64,000 bases of DNA from Engraulis encrasicolus (GCF_034702125.1 NC_085873.1:42105224-42169223); one strand, 5' to 3'; counted from the first letter of the stretch, positions 22,885 through 33,368 are shown. The notes: a model not told the origin generated them from the sequence alone. Program-made: numbers and translations.

Positions 22885-23206
22885 TGAAAGAAAGTGAAAG
22901 CCCATTGGGAAACTCCAACTCCCATTGTCATTGTGACACAGCACTCCACAGCACACAAGTGAACACTGCACACTGCACACAACGAAATTGCATTTATGCC
23001 TCACCCGTGCAAGGGGGCAGCCCTCAGTGGCGCCCCATGGGGAGCAGTGCGGTAGAGCGGTACCATGCTCAGGGTACCTCAGTCATGGAGGAGGATAGGG
23101 GAGAGCACTGGTTGATTACACCCCCCACCAACCTGGCGGGTCGGGAGTCGAACCGGCAACCTTAGGGATACAAGTCTGACGCCCTAACCGCTCACCCATG
23201 ACTGCC
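22885..23206 (-). mobile_element. tRNA-derived SINE, family I (full length, minus)
   Basis: On the minus strand the element opens GGCAGTCATGGGTGAGCGG (A-box region) and has a perfect B box GGTTCGACTCC about 45 bp on. A body of about 220 bp follows, with GGTACCCTGAGCATGGTACC and TGCACGGGTGAGGC, and it closes in a CTTTCA-type tail (22885-22905). Other copies: 25.2 kb (plus), 29.0 and 32.6 kb (minus). Pol III transcribed and LINE-dependent by analogy with other SINEs. Confidence 0.85.
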
Positions 23207-23368
23207 CTATTATTATCATCTCTCTTGGAATTAGAAATAACAGGGGAATTTAAAGGAACAGTCCACCGTGTTTCAATAATCAAGTGTATTCTTCTCTGAC
23301 CTGAGAAGAGCTCCTCCCGACCTGCCTCGTCTTTGGACGCGCCCCCAGTCAGCAACGCGTGCAGCAAA

Positions 23369-23651
23369 GAGTGCGTTGCAATATGCGACCTTGCCTCCTC
23401 CACTTGCTTCTCGTCATGATGACATCACTGACAACAGCATTATATTTCAATATCTTGCAAAAGCACAATTATAATGTCATTTTCTTATTTGCAACTGGGA
23501 TGGTGAATGAAAAACAGTCCCTCAAAAGTTGTTGTGGCTAGGCTGACAGCTGGGAAACTTTATCGTTTTCTCCACGGAGGAGGGGCCAGGAGGCGGGACG
23601 AGGAGACAAGCGCAAGTGTAGGAAGCAAGGTCGCATATTGAAACGCACTCC
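23369..23651. mobile_element. Inverted-repeat element, family O copy 1
   Basis: Ends GAGTGCGTTGCAATATGCGA / CGCATATTGAAACGCACTC form a terminal repeat of nearly 40 bp that continues through CTTGCCTCCTCCACTTG. The interior contains TCATGATGACATCACTGAC and GGAGGGGCCAGGAGGCGGGA. A second copy is at 37733-38031. The TSD was not resolved. Confidence 0.82.
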
Positions 23652-23692
23652 TCATCTCTCCATCCCATTTCAGAGGGCGCAGGAAGCTCAGG

Positions 23693-23820
23693 GTGAATTT
23701 CTCAAAACCAAAGTTGCTTACTACATTAGCTACTTTGTTGTTTTCAATGCATTTTCCCATTGGCAACTACCGAAGTTGCTAACAGGCTAACAACTTCTCT
23801 TTTGAGAAACTCACCCCAGG
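23693..23820. mobile_element. Palindromic MITE, family N copy 1
   Basis: About 125 bp reading GGTGAATTTCTCAAAA ... TTTTGAGAAACTCACC, with internal inverse GTTGCTAAC motifs. Relatives lie at 31660-31777 and 56447-56575. TSD not readable. Confidence 0.72.
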
Positions 23821-23874
23821 TGCGGAGCAATTGGCATTCCTCCAAATCATGGTTTGATAATGTGCCCTCATCAT

Positions 23875-24135
23875 ATGGAAACGGGACTAGCCGGGGAGGA
23901 GAAATAGGGCCCGGGCACTTTTGGCTTAAAAGGGACCTTCATAATTAGTGGCGCAGAACTGACTCACCGACAGGCCCCGCACCCTCGTGGGCCCCTATTT
24001 TCAAAAATGTAATGTGTAAATGTAAAATGTACTTTTCTGAAAATAGAGGCCCACAAGGGTGCAGGCCACAAGGGTGCGGGCCAACCGGGAAATGCCCACT
24101 ATGCCAGATGGCCAGTCCAGCCCTGCATGGAAACG
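23875..24135 (-). mobile_element. Family A hAT-like element, copy 2 (minus)
   Basis: The element lies within 23884-24126 and ends GGCCAGTCCAGCCCTG. It holds the internal hairpin CCTCGTGGGCCCCTATTTTC / GAAAATAGAGGCCC and the AATTAGTGGCGCAGAACTGA module. The 9-bp repeat atggaaacg flanks it (23875-23883, 24127-24135). The left terminus is truncated to GGACTAG. Confidence 0.82.
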
Positions 24136-24358
24136 TACATTCCTAATGAAAGGTGAAGTGAGGTGAGCTACTCCTCGTTCTCCTCTCTTCTCCTCATCAT
24201 CCCTCTCTCTTCCCCTCCTGTCTAACTCTTCCATAGCCATCATGCTGCCTTTGATATCATGGGCCATAACTTTCTAATTAATCAGCAAAGTCTTAAACTT
24301 TACAGCTAGAGAGAAAGACGGAGTGGGCATGAGAAAGACACACACACAGACACACATA

Positions 24359-24360
<2 letters not shown>

Positions 24361-24407
<47 letters not shown>
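24361..24407 (+). repeat. (CT)n microsatellite
   Basis: About 47 bp of CT with one TT interruption, preceded by ACACAC-type sequence. Confidence 0.95.
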
Positions 24408-24408
<1 letters not shown>

Positions 24409-24879
24409 ATTCTGCTGGTCAGTGACAGCAAAGCATTTCTGCACCCTCTCATTAAAAATATATGGTATATGCAGTAGGCTATATTTAAAAATATAGCACC
24501 CTGCATGTTCACTGCTTGTCTCCTCTCTACGACGCCCCCCTGATTCCTGCCCCCCCCCCATTTCCTGCCCATCCTCACTCTTAAGGACATTATTAATGGG
24601 CAGCTGTGAGGTCCACTGGGTTTAAGGGAAGGGAGAGAACTACATTCCCCCTACTGACACGGATCACGGACCTTTAGGGACAATTACACCCTGTATGTGT
24701 TTGCGAGTTTTAACGAATTTTCTTTGCTTGCTTCTTTGGTTATACCTTTGTATGCTTTGGCAATACTAACCCACTGTTTGCTACGCAACCACATTGTAAT
24801 TTGGTACATTTTTTGCAAACCTGATGCCACCACGCACTGTACCTCAGAGCACATTTAGAAAAAGCACAACAAAATACCT
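24408..24879. other. No recognisable feature
   Basis: AT-rich sequence with short C and G runs near 24535-24560. May contain the unrecognised upstream part of the retroelement tail that follows. Confidence 0.4.
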
Positions 24880-25128
24880 CCTCTTAATGTATGTTCTCTA
24901 CAAGTCTTCTGTTGTCCAGTCTTGCACTTTAAATGTCTGTATGAGCAATGTCTACGTCCATACTGTCTATGTCCATGTATGAGTACTGTCTATGTCTATA
25001 CTGTCTATGTCCTTACCTAGATTAGTCTATGTCTGCATGGGAGAGCAAGAAACGCAATTTCAAATTCTTTGTATGACCAGTGCATGTAAAGAAATTGACA
25101 ATAAACTTGACTTGACTTGACTTGACAC
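24880..25128 (+). mobile_element. Putative LINE/SINE 3' end with (TTGAC)n tail
   Basis: A CTATGTCCATACTGT-type internal repeat runs at 24945-25012, followed by GCAATTTCAAATTC, GACAATAAACTTGAC and repeated TTGAC. AATAAA plus a short tandem tail is typical of fish non-LTR retroelement 3' ends. The clade is not determinable here. Confidence 0.55.
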
Positions 25129-25161
25129 ATGTTCACGTACAAAGTGCTAAAGAGCAAGTAC

Positions 25162-25365
25162 TTGTAACCCAGGCCATGCTCTCCTCCATGACCGAGGTAC
25201 CCTGATGGTACCTTCCCGCCGCACTGCTCCCTTTCAGGCGCCGTTGGGGGCTGCACCCTTGCATGGGTGAGGCATAAATGCAATTCCGTTGTGTGCAGTG
25301 TGCTGTGTTCCAATGACAATGGGAGTTTGAGTTTCCCAGTTGGGCTTTCACTTCAAATCAAGTCG
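25162..25365 (+). mobile_element. SINE family I, 5'-truncated (plus)
   Basis: Opens in the body (ATGCTCTCCTCCATGACC) and lacks the tRNA-like head. GCATGGGTGAGGCATAAATG and TGACAATGGGAGTTTGAG then follow as in the other copies. 5' truncation is usual for target-primed insertion. Confidence 0.8.
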
Positions 25366-25601
25366 CTTGCCATATAAAGGGTTGGTTATGGACAAGGTCT
25401 GTTAGACTGGTGCTCCACCTACAGATGAGTCAGCTTGTGAATCTTCCAGCTTTCATATTCTTTCATCAAAAATGTCCTTCACGTCTCCATAGTGACTGAG
25501 TGTTTCGGATGGAGACCAAAACAGTTCAAGTTGTCAAGAAAGATTCATGAGAGAGGAAGCCTCCTCTTCGTCGTTTGAGCAATTTCAGAAAACTCCAGAA
25601 G
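25366..25601. other. No recognisable feature
   Basis: Unique-looking sequence between a SINE and a hAT-like element. Confidence 0.45.
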
Positions 25602-26242
25602 GAATTCAGTAGTGTTGTAACGTTTGTGAATGAATCGATTCTTTTGAACGGCTCTTAGAAGTGAAAGATGGGAACCGAATCACAGCTGGAGGAGCCACTC
25701 AACCGTGTTTTTTTTATATATATATATGTTTTTTATGGGCTTTTATGCCTTTATTTGACAGGACAGTTGAAGATGGTGACAGGAAGCGAATGGGGCAGAG
25801 AGAGGGGAGGATTGGGAAATGACCCTGGCTGGACTTGAACCAGGGTGCCCGAGGGTGGGCATGCAAGCCCAAATGTGGGGGGCTTAGCACGCTGCACCAC
25901 AGCGCCCCCTCAACCGTGTTTTTGTTCCTTTTTCATTCGCTTTAAGCACATGACCTTCACATGAGTATTTCAATTCGGGGAAAAAACATAAGAGTCTTCC
26001 TTGGAGACTGACAGAATAAACAGTCTTTAGAAGCAGGAGGGCAATCAGTTGTTGTTTGGACAAAATTACCGACAGGTGGAGTGAAAATGCTATGTTCTTA
26101 CGTAACACTGAAAAACAAAAAAATGAAAAGCCTGTCCAAAAAAACAGTTTGAGCAAGTTTTTTTGAATGGCTCTTCGAAAGGAACGAACCACTATGATCC
26201 GGATCCGGTAAAAGAGCCAGAAATCCCATCTCCATAATTCAG
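25602..26242 (+). mobile_element. hAT-like element TAGTGTTGTAACG, copy 1, with SINE inside
   Basis: The element spans 25610-26234, starting TAGTGTTGTAACG and ending AAATCCCATCTCCA. The flanks gaattcag and taattcag (25602-25609, 26235-26242) match at 7 of 8. It shares CACAGCTGGAGGAGCCACTC and GAACCACTATGATCC with the copy at 29627-30306. A SINE insertion (25713-25908) interrupts it. Confidence 0.83.
25698..25923 (-). mobile_element. SINE family H nested in a hAT-like element
   Basis: The minus-strand SINE (25713-25908) is flanked by a perfect 15-bp TSD, ctcaaccgtgttttt (25698-25712, 25909-25923). Its tRNA-like head, with a B-box-like GGTTCAAGTCC, reads leftward from 25908. The tail end carries a TATATATATA run. 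The host element is intact on both sides, so the SINE is younger. Confidence 0.87.
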
Positions 26243-26532
26243 TTGGTAACATTGTCCCTGAGGTGTTTTCAACATTGACATCCCATCCATATTTGGTCTT
26301 GACATGACTGATGATGATGACAGGCATTGGGTGATTAGTGCCGTAAATCTGTGTTAATCTGGATAGCACTTGGGGATCTTCAGGGATTATACGTTATTCA
26401 TTTAAGGTGGGTAATGTCTGAGTGTCACTCAATGAGTTGAAGGGAATCAGATACCATCTGACACTGACACATAAAGACACCAACATGCGCACACACACAC
26501 ACACACCAAACACAGTTCAAACCCATACATAC

Positions 26533-26533
<1 letters not shown>
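26243..26533. other. No recognisable feature
   Basis: Short stretch of unique-looking DNA ahead of a CA microsatellite. Confidence 0.45.

Positions 26534-26621
<88 letters not shown>
26534..26621 (+). repeat. (CA)n microsatellite
   Basis: About 88 bp of pure CA, preceded by shorter CA stretches from 26490. Confidence 0.97.
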
Positions 26622-26625
<4 letters not shown>

Positions 26626-26767
26626 ACACACAGCCTCTCTGCCCTAGTCAGACTTTCTGCCACCTGAGAGAATGGTAGGAAGGGGAACCAGTGCCAAAAC
26701 CAGGTGGCGAAATCGTTCCACAAATCAATGCCCATCAGCCAGCCTGTCATCATCCGCCAGTCTGCCA

Positions 26768-27009
26768 TCCGTCTTCAGGGCTGGACTTGCCACATGGCAT
26801 AGTGGGCATTTCGCAGTGGGCCATGCACCGTCGTGGGCCCCTATTTTCAGAAATGTTTAAAAAAAAGTAAAACATTTTTAAAGATAGGGGTCCACGAGAG
26901 TGTGGGGCCCATGGGTGAGATGGTTGTGCGCCGCTAATTATGAGGGGCCCATTTAAGCCAAAAGTGCCCGGGCCCTATTTCTCCCCCATGTCAGCCCACC
27001 ATTCGTCTT
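26768..27009 (+). mobile_element. Family A hAT-like element, copy 3
   Basis: Starts CAGGGCTGGACTTGCCA at 26776 and ends in a degraded CAGCCCACC near 27001. The flanks tccgtctt (26768-26775) and ttcgtctt (27002-27009) match at 7 of 8. Hairpin arms TCGTGGGCCCCTATTTTC and AAAGATAGGGGTCCACGA are present. Confidence 0.85.
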
Positions 27010-27728
27010 CCAACGGCCCAGTCACCTGAGCTGCAATACACCACGATCTGCCTCTGCACAACATCGACCAGCACAGCACTTAAATGCCCAGGAAACCTGG
27101 AGTGAATGATATGTCTTCGTCCTGACATGTTATCAATTACTTTATAAGTTTGGAGTGGAATTTTATAGGCAGCTGGTATTATGGATGTCGTAACTTTTCT
27201 TTATAGTCAGTTGTCTGACAGCCTAAAAGGGCCGCATTTGTAGTCAGGCCTTCTTAACTGATAAGGAGGGGGGGGAGGATCAAAACTTCCTCTCTAACTG
27301 TTTAAAAAGAAGGCGTTGAGCATTTTACGTTATGTTTGTCTTGCATTTTCACATGGTTTGCAATCCCTGACCCAAAATCTGTTGGCCCCATCTACATGTT
27401 CCATAAACAACACACAGTTCAAGTGCATAGATGTCAATCACTGGCATCAGAAAGTAAAAAAAAAAAAAAAAAATAGAAATGCACTCAGAGGGGGGGGGGG
27501 GAGGGGGGTGGGTTGGAGGGGCAAAGTGAAGGTGTGGGGGCATTCTTTTTTGGTGCGCTTTTACATTTGAACTTTAAAATCAGAATGTAATCATTCGTAT
27601 TTGACGAGGGCACATTTAGCTTTCCTCTTCCACCACATGGTCATTAGACAAAAGCATTTACCTCTCCCCCTCAATCCTTTGTTGGCAATTAACAAAGTGA
27701 TTAATGCAACTGATTATCAGATTTGTGT
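27010..27728. other. No gene; A and G homopolymer runs
   Basis: A run of about 17 A (27456-27472) and a G run (27491-27502, then GGGGGG) within otherwise unremarkable sequence. The Pro-rich minus frame over the G run is an artefact. Confidence 0.5.
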
Positions 27729-27797
27729 GCGTGCCTGCCTGCCTGCGCCTGCCTGCCTGCCCGCACGCCTGCCTGCCTGCCCGCCTGCCTAACTGCC
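27729..27797 (+). repeat. (CCTG)n-type microsatellite
   Basis: Degenerate GCCTGCCTGCC tetranucleotide tract with GCAC and CGCC variants, about 69 bp. Confidence 0.92.
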
Positions 27798-28114
27798 TGT
27801 ATGTCTTTCAGCCTCTCCTTCTGATTTCTGAAATGAGATTGAATTTAAAACAAAACATCAGTTCTGTAGGCCTATGTTCAAGGTGAGTCTCCCAAAGGGA
27901 TAGAATAATTACAATCCTCACTTTGGAATGGAGTATGTTCTGTTATGGAGGCTCAGTCCTCTGTCTTGACATAACTATGGATAAATCGATATGCCATGGG
28001 GTGAAAACATAGACCTTAAAATATAATATACAGGGGTGTTAGTCATCATACTGCTATAGTTACTCAAATGTTCTAGCAAATGCAATAGATCACTTAATAA
28101 GATTAGAGTGAATA

Positions 28115-28314
28115 TTTATGGCAGCCTAGGATAATTCAATAAGAAACGGGGTGAAAATATGCAAAGGCTCAATAGGCAAAGGGGACATTTGTCCTGGGCT
28201 CAGGGACAGAGGGGGCCCAGAATTGGGTACTCATTACATTGTATGTATTGGGGCCCTTTCAGATGACTTTGTCCTGGGCCCACCCAAAGCTGTCAGCGGT
28301 CCTGTTTATGGCAG
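28115..28314 (+). mobile_element. Family C element, copy 3
   Basis: Conserved motifs from AAAGGGGACATTTGTCC to CTGTCAGCGGTCCTG (ends 28304) match the other copies. A 10-bp repeat tttatggcag occurs at 28115-28124 and 28305-28314. If it is the TSD, the left end carries about 40 bp not seen in the other copies. Confidence 0.72.
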
Positions 28315-28578
28315 TCTGGATTTTGCTCCTCTGTCTATGTCCCTTTCGTCAGCCAGCCTCACCCAGGTATTTTGCACATATTAACTGTCTAAACACTTCA
28401 ACAGAAGCCTTTCATTTGACAAGACTGGTGAAATAATCTAAACACATCACAGTAGATCATGTGGCATGAGCCGCCTTGTTGATGTTTTTATGCGATAACG
28501 TCACTGTCACTTTATGCCATTATCGGCAGTGGCCAACACAGCTGTCATATTATATCACACACTTGTGACAGCCATATG

Positions 28579-28800
28579 TCATAGACCAATGTTTCCCAAC
28601 CAGGGATACGTGTACCACTAGGGGTACGCGAGCACACTGCAGGGGGTACTTGGAAAGATGTTATTATTATACAAATGTATGGAGCAGTCACATCAGGACA
28701 GAGAAAGCGATATAGAACATGAATTAGGGGGTACTCATGGCACAACTAAGAGGTTTAGGGGGTACGCGAGACAAAAAAGTTGGGAAACACTGTCATAGAC
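28579..28800. mobile_element. hAT-like MITE, CAATGTTTCCCAACC ends, copy 2
   Basis: The element spans 28587-28792 with a perfect 8-bp TSD tcatagac (28579-28586, 28793-28800). It shares ACGTGTACCACTAGGGGTAC and the GGGGGTACTCATG block with 10092-10255. Confidence 0.93.
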
Positions 28801-29011
28801 AGTAAAAGGTATCCTCAGTTCGTAGCCCTGTGTAGTTATACTATGCTGCAAGAAAGAGATGCAATCAACACCATAAACAGTAGGCATTATCCATACAAGG
28901 GGAATTTTGGTCAGTTTTTCACTGATGGTGGAAAACGTCATGAATGACCCCACTTACTTGTCACCAATGGCAATAAGAAAGAGTTCAAAAGAGGGACATT
29001 TAGGCAAAAAA

Positions 29012-29213
29012 CCCGTGCAAGGGGGCAGCCCAAAATGGCGTCCGAAAGGGAGTAGTGCTGCGGGACAGTACCATGCTCAGGGTACCTCAGTCATGGAGGC
29101 GGATGGGGGAGAGCAATGGTTAATTACTCCCCCACAAACGTGGCAGGTTGGGAGTCGAACCAGCAACATTTGGGCTACAAGTCTGACGCCCTAACTGCTT
29201 ACCCATGACTGCC
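29012..29213 (-). mobile_element. SINE family I, tail-truncated (minus)
   Basis: Retains the tRNA-like head at its right (GGCAGTCATGGGTAAGCAG on the minus strand, B box GGTTCGACTCC) and about 150 bp of body. The tail half beyond GCCCCCTTGCACGG is missing. Confidence 0.82.
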
Positions 29214-29515
29214 ATTAGATTTCCAGGGATGAACCCACAGCACCAGAAAACATTCAGTGGACTGTTTGCCTTCCTTTTGCAGCAAAGCTTGTGTGCATGA
29301 ACCCTCCTTGGGGAGGAAGATTTCTTTGCGCTCCCCTCACCCCCCTTCACCTCCCCTTTAAGGGATGATGATTGCCTTACACACAACTCATTCCACCCCC
29401 AGTAATTTTGTCTAATTCCCCACGTCCCTTACACCGCGTCGTCCCAATCAGGCCTCATTGTGTTCTGATGGACCGGCTGTCTCCTCAACACTCCACCATT
29501 AGACGAGCGCCAATG

Positions 29516-29640
29516 CATCGATGCTGCATCTGCTAGCAGTGGTGGTCCTCACCTGCTGGCTGTCACCAAAACAGCTCACAATCAGACAACCGCTAATCCA
29601 TCGATGCTGCTGCTGCTAGCAGCGGGTAGTGTTGTGACGT
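29516..29640 (+). repeat. Local tandem duplication, ~90-bp unit
   Basis: CATCGATGCTGC, TGCTAGCAG and GGTGGTCCTCACCTGCTGGC occur in order at about 29517-29570. The order repeats from about 29600, is interrupted at 29627 by a transposon, and resumes at 30307 (GTGGTCCTCACATGCTGGC). Confidence 0.8.
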
Positions 29641-30314
29641 TCAGGAACGAATCGATTGTTTTGAACGGTTCTTTGAAGGGAATGATACGAACCAGATCAA
29701 AGCCAGGGCCGTAACCAGACATTTTCAAATACCGGGGTCAAATACTGCGTGCTGTTAGGCCTACTCTACACTGTACATTTAGAATGCTTCAAATACTTCA
29801 GTCAAACTCTTAAGTTTGTTTTCATTAATCACTGCCTTGAGGATAAATGAGGCTGGAGTATACAGACTGAATTGATCATATATCGATTTTCATCATAGAT
29901 CAATTTTACAGTACTGAAAAAAATACAGAGGACATGACCTCTGTGTCCTCAATGGTAGTTATGGCCATGATCACAGCTGGGGGAGCCACTCTACCGTTTT
30001 TTTTGTTTGTTTGTTAATTTTTCATTCATTTTAAGCATGTGACCTTGACGTGAGTACTTAAATAAGGGAAAAAACACAACTGTCTGCCTCAAAGATTGGC
30101 AGAAATGGTCTTTAGAAGCAGGAGGACAATCAGTTGTTGTTTGGGCAAAATTACCTAGAGGTGGACTCAAAATACAGCATTCTTAACACTGAATAAATAA
30201 TTAAAAACTGTTCAAAAGAGCCAGTTTTTTGAACGGCTCTTTGAAAGGACCAAGCCACTATGATCCAGGTACTGATCCCATCAAAGAGCCGTAAATCCCA
30301 TCTCTAGCAGCGGT
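29619..30314 (+). mobile_element. hAT-like element TAGTGTTGTGACG, copy 2, with nested insertion
   Basis: The element spans 29627-30306, starting TAGTGTTGTGACG and ending CCCATCTCTA. The flanks gcagcggg (29619-29626) and gcagcggt (30307-30314) match at 7 of 8. It is homologous to 25610-26234 and is interrupted by 29704-29969. Confidence 0.86.
29696..29977. mobile_element. hAT-like element nested in copy 2
   Basis: The 266-bp insert (29704-29969) starts CAGGGCCGTAACCAGAC and ends GTAGTTATGGCCATG, an imperfect inverted pair. The flanks atcaaagc (29696-29703) and atcacagc (29970-29977) match at 7 of 8. The segment is absent from the homologous position of the 25.6-kb copy, which confirms insertion. 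Confidence 0.83.
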
Positions 30315-30394
30315 GGTCCTCACATGCTGGCTGCCATGGTGATTACAGCATAGCTGCACACCAATCAATAAAGGCACGCAGGGACCCAAAACAT

Positions 30395-30663
30395 CCCTCC
30401 ACTCCCAAGGATGGATTACTGCAAGGGCCTACCGGGCCCAGGCCCAGGGGCCCAAGAGTCCAGAGGGCCCTGAAGCCCAATCCTCTAAATTTCCATTCTC
30501 ATGTTGTGTAAAATCACACTTTTAACAACTATTTTCACATATTTTCAGGGGAAAAACACCTGAATGCCCAACAATATAGGGTCTCTAACATCTGGAGGGG
30601 GGCCTTTGCTGTTGTGTGGCCCAGGGGCCCATGGAGTCATGATCCGTCTTTGCCCTCCACTCC
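30395..30663. mobile_element. CAAGGATGGATTA-ended element with 11-bp direct repeat
   Basis: A 247-bp element (30406-30652) opens CAAGGATGGATTACTG and closes CATGATCCGTCTTTG, inverse-matching at about 10 of 13 positions. The flanks ccctccactcc (30395-30405 and 30653-30663) are identical over 11 bp. Both subterminal regions are rich in GGGCCC. The TSD length is atypical for hAT. Single copy here. Confidence 0.7.
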
Positions 30664-30989
30664 ACAGTGATCCTGGACAACAACATTACTTAAGGACAGG
30701 GTGTTGCAATTATGCCCAGAGACACTTACTGTAATAAAGAAAACAATGACAGGTTGATGAAATAAAACAAAAAGTCCTCCTCGTTAAAACCATTGCCTTC
30801 CTGAAGTCTGTTTTTTGGGTGATTTGCATCGCCATCTACCATGTTCTCACACCTGGAACACATTTTCCAGCACTATTGTAGATCCAGCACTGGTAAAATC
30901 TTGGCTACTGGATAAGCAACACTTTCAACTTAATTCTACATAGTTGGTACTGTCAGTTCTTCTTAACTTATTTTGTAGGCCTATTATTT
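30664..30989. other. No recognisable feature
   Basis: AT-rich, unique-looking sequence. Confidence 0.45.
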
Positions 30990-31200
30990 ATTTTAAAATG
31001 TGTGCAACATCATTGACTTTTTAATTGTGTGCAATACTTGTTTTTTATTTCTTTTTTGAGAAACATCAAACCTGTCGGGACAAAAGATGGAAATTAACCT
31101 TATGGCTACAATCTTGTATGTTTTGCATTTTGTTTTAAATGCTATTAATGTATGCTCTCCCTTTAGTACAGTAAATCAATAAACGTCAAACTTCAAACTG
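30990..31200 (+). mobile_element. Possible LINE 3' end
   Basis: GGGACAAAAGATGGAAATTA, then CCTTATGGCTACAATCTTG and AATCAATAAACGTCAAAC resemble the 3' ends of fish L2/CR1-type LINEs as I know them. There is no reverse-transcriptase frame upstream. Assignment is by motif only. Confidence 0.4.
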
Positions 31201-31659
31201 CTCCTAACTTTCCTGTCTTGATGAATTATGAATAATGGCTGCCGTCTTGGTCATCTGATTGAGACAAATAGTGGCTCACATTCAAATTTCTGTGCATTTA
31301 TACAGACTATGGTTAAGCCTAAATCACATTTACCCCGTGCTCTTACTTAACATAATATTGATTGTCTGAAACATGTTTGGTATACAAACTCTGTGCTGCT
31401 ATATGCTAATGTGGCGATATTGGAAAATGAAAGTCTGTGTTGTTGCTAGCGGGAAGTGGTTTGCCTGCAACACATGGCAGCACAAAACTTTGGGGAATAA
31501 TGTTCAGATGTTTAATGTGGTGCATTCAAAGAGTCTAGACACGCACATAAAAGTATAATAGCATGCAGCTAACCTTTCGTGCATAATGTGTGTTGTTGGA
31601 TTTGTAGGGCACTACCACCAAAGGATACAGTATATCCCCGCAGTCCAGTTTGTTTCTCA
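31201..31659. other. No recognisable gene
   Basis: AT-rich sequence; the 61-codon frame at 31373-31558 has no supporting feature. Confidence 0.45.
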
Positions 31660-31777
31660 ACAGCGTCATTGCTAACTACTGAAGGTTAGCAACTTACTTA
31701 GTAACAAAGCAATTTCCCTTAGGGAGCCAAGTAAGTTGCTAACTGATTAGCAACGATACTTTTGAGAAATGGGGGAC
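31660..31777. mobile_element. Palindromic MITE, family N copy 2
   Basis: TTTCTCAACAGCG ... TTTTGAGAAATG with internal GGTTAGCAACTTACTTAG and its inverse AAGTAAGTTGCTAAC. Related to 23693-23820. Confidence 0.68.
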
Positions 31778-31960
31778 AGGGACAGGCTGGCAGCGGTTGA
31801 TTTCAATGGTGTGTCAGACCTGAATCAATGGATTTATGACTGAAATTTATATTAAAAAATAAATAAATAAAGACGAATGAATAAATAAATAATACAAAAT
31901 TTGAGGTTTATGCATTGCATGCTCCATCTATGAACATAAAGAGGTTCTGTCTCTCTTCTG

Positions 31961-32075
<115 letters not shown>

Positions 32076-32194
32076 CGCTAAAAGCATTTTGGTTAAGAGG
32101 AATTAATTTGGCATGGCCTAGAGGGACATCTGTGACCACTGGGGGCTGGAAGGGTATGTGTATGTGTGGTGCAGATGCCTCCATTAAGCACATG

Positions 32195-32261
32195 CACAGA
32201 CACAGACACAGACACAGACACAGACACAGACACAGACACAGACACAGACACAGACACACGC

Positions 32262-32335
<74 letters not shown>
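32195..32335 (+). repeat. (CAGACA)n followed by (CA)n
   Basis: About ten hexanucleotide units (32195-32257) pass into CA (32259-32335). Open frames read as His-Arg or Thr-Asp runs and are artefacts. Confidence 0.96.
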
Positions 32336-32338
<3 letters not shown>

Positions 32339-32636
32339 TAAGAGGGCAATGGCCTCATACTGCAGCCACACTGACACACACGCTCCTTGAATTTGGGATT
32401 TATGTCAAGCGCCAGTTGAGGATTGAACAGGGGATTTTAAAGTGGTTTTGGAGAATATCTGTGTCAAAGTTTGTGTGTGCGTGCGTGCATGCGTGCGTGT
32501 GGCAACTCCATATCAGCATGGAGCCCCTGTGTAATTCCCACCACATCGGCACGAGAGAATTTAATTTAAGATTATTTGTCGGCTTCCCTGCTGTTCAGCG
32601 ACGCGCAGAAGACAGACCCTCACCCTCAACGCCTCT

Positions 32637-32935
32637 GTGAAAGTGAAGTGTGAAAGTGTCATTGTGACACAGCACTCCACAGCACACAATTGCACTCTGC
32701 ACACACCAAAATTGCATTTCTGCCTCACCTGTGCATGGGGGCAGCCTCCAATGGCGCCCGAAAGGGAGCAGTGCGGCGGGACGGTAACGTGCTCAGGGTA
32801 CCTCAGTCTTGGAGGAGGATGGGAGAGAGCACTGTTTACAGTACTTACTCCCCCCACCAACCTGGCGGGTCGGGAGTCGAACTGGAAACCTTTGGGCAAC
32901 AAGTCTGACGCCCTAACCGCTTACCCATGACTGCC
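32637..32935 (-). mobile_element. SINE family I, near full length (minus)
   Basis: Head at the right: GGCAGTCATGGGTAAGCGG on the minus strand, with a B-box region AGTTCGACTCC. The body extends through GTGCATGGGGGCAGCC to a CTTTCACTTCACTTTCA tail at 32637-32658. Same orientation as the copies at 22.9 and 29.0 kb. Confidence 0.85.
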
Positions 32936-32973
32936 CTAATATGGTGACTCTCCAGGAAACCCAGACCAAAAAG

Positions 32974-33180
32974 CCATACATCAGGGGTTCCCAACCTTTT
33001 TCAACTTGGGGCCCACTCGAAATTGTCAAAAATGTTCGGAGCCCACCTCTGACCCAATTAAGAATAAAATAATAAATCAACAACACACACCAAAAAGATG
33101 ATTATTATTTGTGGAAAATGATTTCAAGGCCCATTTGGAATACCTTCAGGGCCCATAGGTTGGGAATCACTGCTATACAT
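32974..33180. mobile_element. hAT-like MITE, CAGGGGTTCCCAACCT ends
   Basis: The element spans 32982-33172, from CAGGGGTTCCCAACCT to AGGTTGGGAATCACTG. The flanks ccatacat and ctatacat match at 7 of 8. Carries GGGGCCCACTCG and inverse-style GGCCCATAGG motifs. Confidence 0.88.
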
Positions 33181-33368
33181 GATTGTGGGCCCCCTCTGCC
33201 TATGAGTTAACCTGTTTCTGCCACTCTGTGTGGTCAGTTGATCTGTGTGGTCAGTTGACAGCCCCATCCCACACTCTGTTAACTGCTGAAACTTTTTTTT
33301 TTCCCGATTGTAGTTGTGTCTTGTCTGCCTTTTTTCCATTCTGTGCAGCTGTACGCTGCTAAAATGTA

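Noticed and set aside
26101..26369. 161-codon minus-strand frame spanning 25884-26369
   Set aside because: Covers the hAT-like element border and SINE TSD; composition Phe/Leu/Ser-rich without a domain.
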